A stretch of DNA of 64,000 nucleotides, from the NCBI GenBank assembly GCA_028386065.3, contig JAKUCV010004245.1:150468-214467 (forward strand), read 5' to 3'. The notes beneath the pieces are model-generated. The model did not search any database and had not been told where the DNA came from. It saw only the letters and a list, made by a program, of their open reading frames with translations. Every line of letters starts with the position of its first letter. The first letter of the stretch is position 1. Positions 23,894-34,961 of this stretch are shown here, one piece after another. The translations under genes and the position numbers were made by a program. This DNA is from Turnera subulata (taxonomy: Eukaryota; Streptophyta; Magnoliopsida; Malpighiales; Passifloraceae).

Positions 23894-26800
23894 ATGTCAT
23901 CACCAAATACTGCCACACAGAGGACCCGCATTCTCGCCAACCATTTCCTCCTCCATGAACAAGCTTCACCCTCACCAGCAGCAACCACCACCACCACCAC
24001 CACCCTCTCTTCCAATGCATGCCTTAGTTACAGCCCGGCGGAGCATGGCGAAACCATCTCTTTCGACACGAAAGAGATGAGGAAGTTACTGGACTGGCAC
24101 AACATAGAAGACCGGGACTGGCTGTTCGCTTTGATGAGGCAAGAGAAGTTGTTCAATCCGGTGGAGAAGGGAGGGAGTGTGTTCGTGGTCCCGGACTACA
24201 ACCAAACCAAAGAGCACCAGAGGGAGATGACTCGTCGTCGGATCAGGTGGTTGAAGGAGAGAGGTGTTTATGAAGGGTGGTTGACTGGGAAAGGACCCGA
24301 ATGGGAGCTCAGGAGGATAGCCTTGGAGGAGGTGCTGGGTGCTTATGACAACTCTCTCACTATTAAGAGTGGGGTTCAGTTCCTGTTGTGGTCTGTATAC
24401 TACAAGTGTCTCTTGTTTTGTTTGCATTTTCTTTTGATTGCCCATCCAGTATCCATGTATCCTTACTAATCCAGGTCCGACTAGGAATTTTCTGCAAGGA
24501 CTTGAACTCGAGACCTGCATGCATAAGCCAAACCGAATAGCTTAGTGCTTAGTTGCATTTTTTTCTGATACATATATGAATGATTATTTTGATACTTTTG
24601 TTTCTGTGTTTGATGCATTTCAGGGGTAATACAGTAAAGGCATTGGGCACAAAGCGGCATCATGACAAGTGGTTGAAAGCAACTGAAGATTATAAAATCA
24701 TGGGTTGCTTTGCTATGACTGAGTTAGGGCATGGAAGTAATGTATGTGGAGAGTGGAGACCATTTTATTCTTATTCTGATCACGTGTAGTTCATTTCTTT
24801 CATGGGTTTAATTTTTTTTTCCCCACTTTATTAGGTTCGAGGACTTGAGACAATTGCTACTTTTGATGCAAAAACAGCTGAATTTGTCATCAATACTCCT
24901 TGTGAAACCGCTCAGAAATATTGGATTGGTGGAGCTGCTAATGTAATATACCTTTCCCCTTTACACTCTTTAATTGTGGAGTCTTCTTTTTCACTTCTTG
25001 TTTAATATCACTCTAATTTATGCAGGATGCCACACATGCTGTAGTGTTCACGCAGCTAAACATGAATGGGGTGAATCAAGGAGTTCATGCATTTATAGTT
25101 CAAATCAGGGATGCCAATGGAAATGTGCTGCCAAATATCCGTATAGCAGATTGCGGTCATAAAATTGGTTTGAACGGTGTTGACAATGGAAGAATCTGGT
25201 AGTCCTCCGCTTTACCTTTTCCTGTCGATGATTATTGTTTTCAGAATATGATTTGCATGATATATAATACTAATTTTTGGTTTTCTGTAGGTTTGACAAT
25301 GTCCGGATCCCAATAGAAAATATGTTGAATTCTATTGCTGATGTTACACCAGATGGTCAATATCTGAGCGATATAAAGGACCCAGATCGGGTGCGTTTTT
25401 GCATATATAAGCTTAATTAATTCAGTAATTCACTTGGATATGCAGGTGTTTATGTTGAGTAAAAGAATTAACATGTGTATCTACATATTTATTTGCCAGA
25501 GATCTGCAGCTTTCATGTCTCCTTTGACTTCTGGTCGTGTAACTGTTCCTGCTCTTTCAATATACTCAGCCAAGGTATTCACTTATATGTTTGTCGTATT
25601 ATACACAAATCAAATCATGAGGTATGCAATTCCTAGTACCTCTGATGACCATGGAACCTAAACAGTCTTAATCTTTCTGCTGACAGACAAGTTTAGCGAT
25701 CGCCATAAGGTATGCGTTGACTAGGCGGGCATTTTCTATTACCCCTAATGGACCTGAAATGCTATTGCTTCATGATTACCCATCACACCAACGACGATTG
25801 TTGCCTCTTCTCGCCAAGACGTAAGTATTGGATAAGAGTTGTGTGTTGTACATTCTTTAGTTTAATTACCTTGATAATAGTTGTGTGTTGTAGCTTCTTC
25901 AGTTTAATTACCTTAAGCAAGAGTCAGTGATCTGTGTGTTGTATATATATGGACTACCACCTTGTCTTAATTGCTTTCTTAATTACTTCTCTTCTCCTCT
26001 CACTATTTTTGCCATCCAGGTATGCCATGAATTTTGCTGTGAATTACTTGAAGATGATATATGTGAAGAGGACTCCACAATCAATCAAAACCCTTCATGT
26101 TGTTTCAAGTGCATTGAAGTTCGCCGTCACCTGGCATAATATGAGAACACTGCAGGTGTGGGGCTAGAAGCATGCATTTGCAAAAACTTTTTACTGTGTT
26201 TCGGAAGTATAGCCTTTGAATAACCTTATATATGTTGCTTTCAGGAATGTCGTGAATCCTGTGGAGGACAGGGCTTGAAGACTGAAAATCGAATCGGTCA
26301 AATGAAAGGTGATTTTGATCCCCTGTCTACTATTGAAGGGGACAATGCTTATATGACGCATCAGGTATTGTCTACAGTCTAATTCCTCTCCTGTACCTTA
26401 TTTCTTGGCGAACACAAGATTTTTGGGATTTAAGTAGTGGAAATTTACTTCCTCAGGTCAGCAAGTCGCTCCTTGCAGAATATGCATCAACTAAGAAGCG
26501 GAACAAACCTTTCAGTGGTTTGGGATTAGAACACCTGAATGGACCTTCTCCTGTCCTTCCAGCTCAGCTTACTAGTGCCATCCTCAGGAGCAGCCAGTTC
26601 CAGGTATTGTTTTTGTTGAAGCAATTAACTAAAACACATTGGCCTCAGCAAACATATACCTTACCGGTCATTTGTCTATCAGGTTGATGCATTCCGCCTG
26701 AGAGAAAGAGACCTTCTGAACCGATTTGCGGCTGAAGTGGCGGAGCACCAGGCAAAGGGTGAAAATAGAGAGTCTTCATTACTTCAAGTATGGATGCTAT

Positions 26801-27332
26801 TCTGGCACTACAATTGTCGTCTGTATAATTCCCAACTTTGGCTTTAATTTTTTTTTTTTTGTTAATGATTTCGTAGGCTTACCAGCATTCAGAAGACCTA
26901 GCCAGGGCTTTCTCGGACCGAATGATACTAGACACCTTCATTGAAGTAGAATCTAGAGTCCCTGCTGGTTCACTGAAGGTATAGCATGTTCATATTGGCA
27001 CTGATGTATACATATTGTTAATATGATCATGTGTGAAGAAGCATAAGATAACAAAATGCTAAGCAAGTTATGTCCAAATGCAGGACGTGTTAGGCCTAGT
27101 AAGATCAATGTATGCTGTTATTATCATGGAAGAAGACTCTTCTTTTCTGCGATATGGGTACTTGTCACTGCAAAATGATGCAGCCATAAGGAAAGAAGTG
27201 AAGAACCTTTGCAGGGAGCTGAGGCCACATGCACTTGCCTTGGTCAGCTCATTTGGAATTCCGGATGCATTTTTGAGCCCCATTGCATATGACTGGATTC
27301 AGGCAAATTCCTGGTCCTCAGCCAAACTGTGA
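23894..27332 (+). CDS. ACX-D: acyl-CoA oxidase, ACX3-like
   Basis: Thirteen exons: 23894-24390, 24624-24741, 24835-24942, 25026-25198, 25291-25390, 25500-25574, 25687-25820, 26020-26155, 26245-26364, 26457-26603, 26683-26787, 26877-26978 and 27084-27332. Total 2064 nt, 687 aa, open. An in-frame ATG exists at 23705, but the start at 23894 (MSSPNTATQ) aligns with the paralogues and lies after the TATA box. Motifs are [12 protein letters not shown] and [10 protein letters not shown], the latter with Ser for the usual Ala. One extra His sits in exon 7 ([10 protein letters not shown]). The N-terminal RTRILANHF is a diverged PTS2, and the C-terminus is AKL. A poly-Thr run after the N-terminal signal is encoded by an ACC microsatellite (about 23988-24003). 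Convergent with SAB-1, 0.86 kb away. Confidence 0.94.
24461..24550 (-). repeat. tRNA-derived SINE relic in ACX-D intron 1
   Basis: On the minus strand GAGTTCAAGTCC is a B-box-like motif, followed by CCTAGTCGGACCTGG. It shares its downstream block with the element in ACX-C intron 1. Confidence 0.5.
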
Positions 27333-28194
27333 TTTCTTCTTCATGGTCGTGATATGTACTCTTTTATTTTTTCCAAGCACACGGAGTATGCTGTTTCTGT
27401 TGTCTGTGGGACACAGCTTCCCACTTGTTTTTGTTGCTACACCACTTTTTCCTTTTTCTGTTGTTTCTTTGTGTCTTAGTGTGAATCCATTGTTTCTGGT
27501 TCACTTGCTCCAGATGTATTGGAAAATTGTGCCTTGTTCTCGATGTAGAAAGAACTGTAATAATTAGAAAAGGCACTTGAAATTTGAGTCAACACTTGGA
27601 CACCTCGACTTTGGCAAGTGAATTTCCACGGAGAATTCTGAATTTTTCAAGTTTCTACTAAGGGTAGCGCTAGCTATAAAGTCAAGCCTGTCAGGTTTCT
27701 GTGTAGGAATTTGTTCGACTAGTAGTAATTGATGACAAATTATAAGCGCACAATAGTCAACAAAAGGATTCTGCCAGATTCTTACAGATGCTGACGCAAG
27801 TAACTCCAGCTCTTGATTATAGCTGGGAAGTGTACATTGGTCCATATGCGTATGGATACACCTGGCTACCATGCAAAGCGACAGAAATTCAAACCTAAGC
27901 ATTAACAACGTTCAAATTTTGGAGATGGATACCGTGTATGCACAGTTGACAGGGTGCCCTGTCTTTAATAGGTGCCGATCGGAATCCGACAAAGCTAGTG
28001 TAAAGAAAAGGTAAATTGTTGTATACTGTGAGAATTCTGCTTCAAAACAGAAAGTAAAGATAGCAGAGGGAAAAACACTGGCAACGTTATTCATTGGGAA
28101 CAGTAGTAGATCAGCACAGAACATGTATGAATCAAAACGTAACATAACATTTTTATTGACTTCTAAAGAAGGGAAACTATGCCTCTGAACATCA
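27333..28194. other. Convergent spacer between ACX-D and SAB-1
   Basis: Holds the two 3' untranslated regions. A block about 110 bp from the SAB-1 stop (CAGAAAGTAAAGATAGCAGA, near 28046) resembles blocks after SAB-3 and SAB-4 and marks conserved 3' sequence of the family. No other gene seen. Confidence 0.55.
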
Positions 28195-29659
28195 TCAGAT
28201 ATTCATCTTGCGCTTGAGTATGATGAATGTGTTTAGAGGCTCTTCTTTAGCAGCATATGTCTCATAATTCACCAAAAGTTTCTCGGCGAAACGTTGAAAC
28301 AAAGAATCAACAATCTCTTCCCCAAAATGTTGTCTGAAGACTTCTTCAGTGTAAGCTCTAAGTAAGGCTGGGAGATCTGGATCAACTGGCCATATGTTTT
28401 GATGCCTTCCTATGGCGTCAATTCTCTCCACTGTAAAATATGCATTCCTCTCCAGCAATGCTTCCAGCTCTTTGATAGGTGGAAAGTACAGTGGTAAATT
28501 AAAAGCCTCCACCTTCTCTTTGCTAATTTGCCCCTGCTTAAGCCACAGTCACATTATGAAAAAAGAGAAACAGAACAAAACCAATTCATTTCTGGAAACT
28601 AGCAGATATACTACTCTTACCTCTTCAACCATGTCCCTGAGAGACTCTTCTTGAAGATCATTGTTCAAACCAAGATAAGTTTGAGAATTAACAAACCCTT
28701 CAGGTGTAGTAGGCATTGTTAGAACCATCAGACCTCCCCCTACAAGTTCCTGCGCTCTGGCATTCAAAAAGTTGTCCATGTCATTTCGAAACTGAGCAGA
28801 ATAGGCCTCGGTCACTTCTTTTGAAAATCCTGTGCAGTGGATGCTATCCTTATTGTAGGCAGGAGAGTTCACATCAGTAACTTGGTCAGGAACCTTGGAT
28901 AGCCAATGCAGTGCATAAGAAGAGTGTGCAATATGGAGGCTGGCCTTCGGGAACAAGCGGTTCGTGAAGCCACCGGGCACTCCGGCAGCAAAGAATCCCC
29001 GAGGCACGGGAAGATTCCGGAATAGAGTGTTAAAGTCATTGTTGACATGATCATTGAAGAACACTTGAAACTCCAATGAAGAATCTTTTTGGTGTCGAGA
29101 CTGCTCATCATATCTGAGCTGTACAGCTTCTATAATGTTCTGCACAGCGATGAAAGTGTTTGGTCCAACAGAACAACCAAAATCTGCTACACAGAATGTC
29201 TTAGACTTCCCGAAAAAATTCGGATTGGTGAATTCGAGCTTGTCTTCGATGGCTTCCTTCACCTTTTGCTTTGCAACTTCCACTACTCTTCTCTACAAGC
29301 ATCATGAGCTAATGATCAACATTCTTGTGAACAGAAAAAACAAGTGAATCGAATCCTACAGGCTCCTGATCAGGGCGTTCTTTCATTCTACTTTCATAAG
29401 TACATACATGTTTCATTTTTTATATTATTACCTACCCTCATGAACCAATTAAAGCAACATCTAAAAAAAGTGCAGACTGCTCACTAGAATGTGGAAAAAA
29501 GTATAGCAAGAGATTATATTACTTATATATATCCAGAAATTATGTACTACTTATGAACTAATTCCATACCTGAAAGTTGGAATTTCTATAGTAGCTGTGA
29601 GGTCCATCTCCACTGGTCATAGGATAGGAAATAGGGGTGCTCTTCACTTGACTTGCCAT
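28195..29659 (-). CDS. SAB-1: SABATH carboxyl methyltransferase
   Basis: SAM-dependent O-methyltransferase of the SABATH family, which forms methyl esters on carboxyl groups of small acids, probably in the cytosol. Exons: 29570-29659, 28621-29292 and 28195-28533; 366 aa, both introns in phase 0. Exon 1 holds SGDGPHSYYRNSNFQ, whose Ser and Gln are the family's N-terminal SAM and substrate contacts. Exon 2 holds ADFGCSVGPN (SAM motif I), FFNDHVNNDFNTLF and SSYALHWLS, whose Trp contacts the substrate carboxylate in characterised members. Exon 3 ends in KRKMNI. The MSYPM-SGDGPHSY amino end and HW pair suggest the clade of farnesoate, loganate and uncharacterised At5g38-type enzymes rather than salicylate methyltransferases, but the substrate cannot be told. 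Intact. Convergent with ACX-D. Confidence 0.92.
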
Positions 29660-29757
29660 CTCTCGTGCCGTGTCTATTTCTTCTTATGCAATTGAAAATT
29701 ACAGTGTTATAATAAAGAATGGGATGATCATGCATAATTTGGTAGCTGTGTGTTAGG

Positions 29758-29765
29758 ATATATAT
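29758..29765 (-). promoter_or_regulatory. TATA box of SAB-1
   Basis: TATATAT-type motif (CTATATATAT on the minus strand), about 100 bp upstream of the SAB-1 ATG. Confidence 0.5.
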
Positions 29766-31140
29766 AGGTGTGTTGCCCACTGCATCCTGCGTAGTGCGCT
29801 AGCTAGCGGCCATCTCATCAGTGAGGGCTGGCTGTTCTTAATTGTTTCAACTATTTGTTTGATTTTCTTGGAAGGAGGACGTCATGTCTGTATGTAATGG
29901 CATTTTCCATATTTGGAATGTAATACTGAAACAAATTGGATGACAAAATAGAAGATTCAGCCCGCCTCCAAATTGTACCAATTTGATCTGCATCGCCTTT
30001 AAAGCATGAATTATAACCTGATTGAGTCCTGGAAATTTAACAATATAATTTTTTGTATAAATGAAAATGCTTAAGTTGAAGAGAGGATATTTCTAATCCA
30101 CTCTAAATCCGAAGTGAACTACTTCGCATTTGATTTTTGTTGCATATACCCAAAACATCCTGCTTCACTTCTAAATTTAGAACTTGGATCATCACATTTT
30201 TCTCCTTTTCGTACCTTGAGTTCTCGGAGTCCAAATTCATTTTATATGATTAGTGTTGACATCAATTATCATCTTATTTTTAACTCCTTGGACAGAAGAG
30301 TCATCTAACCCAAATCCAATCAATGGGTTTATATAGCTTATTAACACTCTTGTGTCTAAAGTACAAAAGGGTGAGGTGGTCTCACTTTTCTCAACTAATA
30401 GCAAAAAACCCCAAATCCAAAGTAAGATTAACTCTGTTATTCTAAATAATAAATGGACTCAAAATAGCCTCAAATCTAAATTTTTGGACCATGTAAATTC
30501 AAACCCAATTTTAAAAGTTTATTGGGGCTATTAGTGTGTAATATCTAATTAACTTGCATATAATTCATGGCCAAATAAATTATCCTATAACTCATATTGA
30601 CACTACTACACATGTTCAAAGAAAAAGAAAGCTTAATGTCCACTGGAAAGCCTTGTGTGTGTAACAAAACCACTTGAGCTTGTGACTATGACGACAAGCA
30701 TGCACACTTAGCAAAATGGAGGGTTATAAAATAAGATTTAATTGAGTAAAAACAAAATACCATTCTAATTTGATGGGGCGAAGAAATGAATGAACATGAG
30801 GAAAGGAACAAATTGTGAGCAACTAAACAAGGCAGAAGATAATTTCGTTTATTAATTAGTATTTCATTATTATTCATAGACATTGCGAATATAGTTAGGG
30901 ACGGACAATTTTCTTTTTTTTTTCTTTTTTTGAACTGACAATATCAGGTGAATAGTTATGGGTCGTCGTTGGATTTTATATGAATAAAGACTCCAGAATA
31001 ACGTTGCACAAGGAGAATAAATGTCCAGGAGTCAACATTGATTCACTGTAAAGCTTCGTGGCTGTGTTTGCGCCCGCCACTGTTGACAATGTAGATGACA
31101 ATATCAGGAGGATCTACGACGTCATAGTAAAAGCAAAAGG
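29766..31140. other. Intergenic, upstream of SAB-1
   Basis: AT-rich sequence without a recognisable gene. A stretch near 30345-30390 (CACTCTTGTGTCTAAAGTAC, then GGGTGAGGTGGTCTCAC) resembles the SINE-like patch at 11115-11185 and is probably a repeat relic. Confidence 0.5.
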
Positions 31141-31983
31141 ATCTTAGTTGTATCAAATTCTCACTCCTCTCTATCCCTCTTGAGTCTTCTCCAATTCCTC
31201 TTCAAAAGAATCTTCCCCAGGATAAGTACGGGGCACGGGCTGCCGCCGGCTCCTCCGGTCGGTTGGTAAGCCCATTTTTCCTTCTTTAGTTATTTTTTGT
31301 CTTTACTTTACATATATTTAGTAGATCTGCAATAGATCTGGTGTTTTAATAGATGGATTTTAAATCTATCTTTTTGTTGTTGGAGACTTTCAACATCTCT
31401 TCCTTGGCTTGACCTTACGGCATCCATAGATCTAAAGCTTTCAACCTCGAAGCTTATGGATCTACGGATACAAAAGCAAGAGATGGTGAGTTGTTCTTCC
31501 GTTTTTCCAGTGACCTTGAATTGGGTCTGTTGCAAGTGGCGGATTGTTGTTGTTGTGTGAAGTATGGAGCATTTTGTGAAGTGTTTACTAACAAGGGTGG
31601 ATATTGGCTTTCTTCCGTTTCTCCGGCGATGGCTATTGCTTGGCTTGCTCGTGGATCAAAGATAAAGCCGATAGCTACCGACCACCGTAATCGAACTTGG
31701 TTGCTATTTGGGGCTAGTCCAGCTTTATGCGGACAGAACGTCCTCCTGTCCATGGGTAGCTGCAAGTTCTCTAGTTTGAGTTTTAACCTTTGCCTATGTT
31801 TGGATCTAAGAGCAATCACTTTGTATTCATGGTCCATGCTTTGTTTGGGGATTTATTTCTCCATATTTGTGACTTTTAATTATATTTTTTTTCTTATTTT
31901 TAGCAGTCTATGTTATTTTAATGTGTATGTTGTATTGGGTTTTTATTATTAATGAATGATTATCTCTTTTTTCAAAAAAAAAG
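31141..31983 (+). mobile_element. Poly(A) retroposon with target-site duplication
   Basis: An 843-bp insert ends in an A tract (31974-31982) and is flanked by the exact 10-bp duplication AAGCAAAAGG at 31131-31140 and 31984-31993. That is the signature of LINE-type reverse transcription. The internal frame 31491-31952 (153 aa) matches nothing I recognise, so this is a non-autonomous element, a LINE tail or a retrotransposed transcript. Confidence 0.72.
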
Positions 31984-32445
31984 AAGCAAAAGGCATAAAA
32001 CATACAATTGACAAGGACTGGGGAATCCTCCTTCTAGATAACCCATCCAAATAGTTATAACCATTTATTGAGTTTGAGCCGAACTTAGAATTCTACTCGA
32101 CTTTAGCAAAATTTGACTGGTTAGGTTTGTGAGCCTGTTCGAATTTAATTCAAGAGTTTGAACCTAAAATTATGTATATTCAAATCTAGTTTAGTCGAAC
32201 TGAGTTCGAAATTATTTTAGTTTACTATTCAAGTTTGAGCTCAAATATTTGCTTAATAAGTTGAATTAAGTTAGATTTATCAGTACTCAACTTAGTTTGT
32301 TCGTACCCGTACGTAAATACATGCGTATGCACATTTTCTTTATCAAAGAGTTTTTCTTGTTAATTTGAAGATATTGACTTGTTAGAGACTAATTATATCG
32401 ATTTAGACAAAATCCATTAGCTGGTGGCATGAGCATGAGCATAGT

Positions 32446-32870
32446 CTACCCGAGTCCTTACCTCTTTCACCATGTCCACGTACGAGACAATCCAGGAGGA
32501 GATCATTGTTCAAACCAAGATAAGTTTGTGAGCTGGCAAACCCTTCTAGGGTACGTAGCAGGTATAATTGTAAGAGCCATCAAACCCCCACACCCACAAG
32601 AAACTGCTCTGCATTACAATGGGAAGCGTTTGGTCCAAAAGAACAACCAAAATCTGCTATGTAGAATGTCTCAGACTTCCCAAGAAAGTCTGGATTGGTG
32701 AATTCAAGCTTGTCCTCAATTTGGCTTCCTTTACCATTTGCTTTGCAGCTTCCACTACCCTGTTCTGCAAGCATGCATTAAGCGTTAATTAGCAATAGGA
32801 ATAAACACATTGTCCTTCCAAATTCTAATGATGAATCATCCTGAATGTTAACACATATATCCATACCTGA
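32446..32870 (-). pseudogene. SAB-2: SABATH methyltransferase fragment
   Basis: Contains the start of SABATH exon 2 (to about the GPN of motif I) joined directly to its end (from GGGLMAL to the splice donor region), with about 0.4 kb of the middle missing. The 5' intron sequence resembles that of SAB-3, including GCATGCATT and AATTAGCAATAGGAATA. Exon 3 and a usable exon 1 are absent. A 2-bp insertion near 32727 (GCCAAATTGAGG where intact genes have GCCATTGAGG) shifts the frame. Non-functional, probably derived from the SAB-3 lineage. Confidence 0.88.
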
Positions 32871-34866
32871 AGGTCTCTACACAATTCCAATCTTCTTCAC
32901 CAGATTGTATTAAATACTTCAAATCTGAGAAAGTTTGAGTTTTGCTTCTTTCAAGATCTTGCATCTATCATGGACGATCCGTATATTCTTCTTCTTGTTT
33001 TAATGAATTAAAAGAATTGGTCTCCCATTATGAGAGAAGAAAAGAGTTGGTCAGGTTTAGATGCATTTCCAATAGTATCGGTTGGAAGCTGAGGAGAAAA
33101 TGCCTTGAAGAGTCCTTCCTTTTACTTTTATTTTATTTTTCTTGGATTTTTTTTTTTGTGAAAAGTATATTATTTTTCTTGGAACTGGATTTATGGGCCT
33201 TTCACTTGCTTGAATTGGGCTTCGAAAACCAACTTTGGAAAATGATGGGTTATAATTATATACATTTTTTTTCTTCCGGTAATAGGTTAAAATATACATT
33301 AATTAGGTAATTAAATAACCTTTTTATTTGTTTTGGTAGCACTTGAAATCCTCACCGTGATGTTGGTGGGTTAATTGTTTCCCTTCCGGTTAAAGAAATG
33401 AATACGAAAGCTACACAGAGCAATTTTGTTTATTCTTTTTCTGCATGGATGCTCTGTTGGCGAATGGAACAAGATCCGGAAACCTTGGCTGGTGGCATAT
33501 CTAGATATGATGGGCTGGCCTCTTAATAGAATATTTTTTTTTTTCATACACAAGAATTTTAATCACTTAACCAAAATATTTATCAGGTAGACTAACCCAT
33601 GGTGACTAAACTTAGACTCAATGTAGTTAAATCCAGACCGGAGATTGACCTGGTTGTGCCATCGGATGTCGATTAAAAAGTGGTCAAATTTAGGTTCAAC
33701 CGTAAATTAACAAAGAATTTATTGACCCAGAAAACCAATTGGGTCACAATTAACCAGGTTCAACCGTCCAGCCTGATCCGGGTCTAATTATACTACTTAG
33801 ACTATTAATATGTGCTAGTGATTTTATGATTAATAAAAAAAGGAAAAGAATTAAGGTGACGCATTATGTTTTCCGTGGGTAAGAAAATAGATACATTAGG
33901 AAGGTAGGACCCAACAAATTGCATGTTAAAGAGAAAAAAACAGTAGCGATAAATAAAGAGAAGCAGTATTTGGATAAGGGCGACTATAATGCACTCCTAA
34001 TTGGTGATGTTTTTGGGTTACTTCATTACTTCTCTTTCTTCAAACACCGCAGAATTTCCTTCACTTTAAAGTATTATCTCAAGTTGAATTTGGTGCACCC
34101 ACTGTCAAGTCTATACTGGACTTAGACCAGTCTCCCAAGTATTTTCTCCTTCAAACCCATTTTTTTAAACTCTATATGTAGCTCTTGTTGACAAGTGTTC
34201 CTTGCTGCCCTTTCTGTTAATCAATAAAATTTATTTGGCTTTTTTCCAAAAAAAAAAACACTTTGGACAAATACCCTGGATGGATTGGTTTGATCACATT
34301 TTGCAGAATCGTGGCTCATAAAATTTCTTCAATTGAGTAAAGTGATCAAGACCCAGTCGTCGTGGTTTGTACACGTGCATGTTTTTTTCGTTGGAAAATA
34401 TTGCTTTAGGGCTTCGTTTTCCAAATCTCTTATAATATAATAAAGAACGCCATCTCGCATTCGAAAGTAAGATTAGGCATTCCTTGACTAGACTTTTCCC
34501 ACAAACAATTCTTTGGTTTGGTTTTAACCAACATGTTGCACCATGTAGAAAAGAATAACCAATAATTGGTGACATCTTTTTGGATTAATTTGACTAATAT
34601 GCTTTTTTCATGAACATTTAGTTATGCACCTTCGATAAATCTGGCTGCGATGTCTTTCTCACGAGGTAGAATTGCCAACTTGTAGAAATTAAAAAAAAAA
34701 AATACGAGCGACGAAACAAGTAGATTCAATCTTTTCCAAGGAAAAGTCACGCAGCCTTTAGTAAGGCTGTTTTTTTTTCTTAAATAAAAAAAATCGAACA
34801 ATAATGTGGACCAATACTCACAAGGTGGCTATAGACATGCAATATTTCAATACAAAATTTCATGCA
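32871..34866. other. Gene-poor spacer upstream of ACX-E
   Basis: No coding gene recognised. A poly(A) end after AATCAATAAAATTTATTTGG at about 34249-34258 looks like a retroposon 3' end, but I could not find a matching duplication. The rest is AT-rich. Confidence 0.5.
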
Positions 34867-34874
34867 TATAAATT
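34867..34874 (+). promoter_or_regulatory. TATA box of ACX-E
   Basis: TATAAATT, 95 bp upstream of the ACX-E ATG. Confidence 0.5.
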
Positions 34875-34961
34875 AAGGACGTGCTGTCCATCCATCCATC
34901 CCATTCTACTACACACATAATTCTCCAAACCCAGATCACAACAAGCGCCTAGCTAGCTAAG

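Noticed and set aside
31491..31952. 153-aa frame as a protein-coding gene
   Set aside because: It sits inside a poly(A) retroposon with a target-site duplication and shows no recognisable domain.
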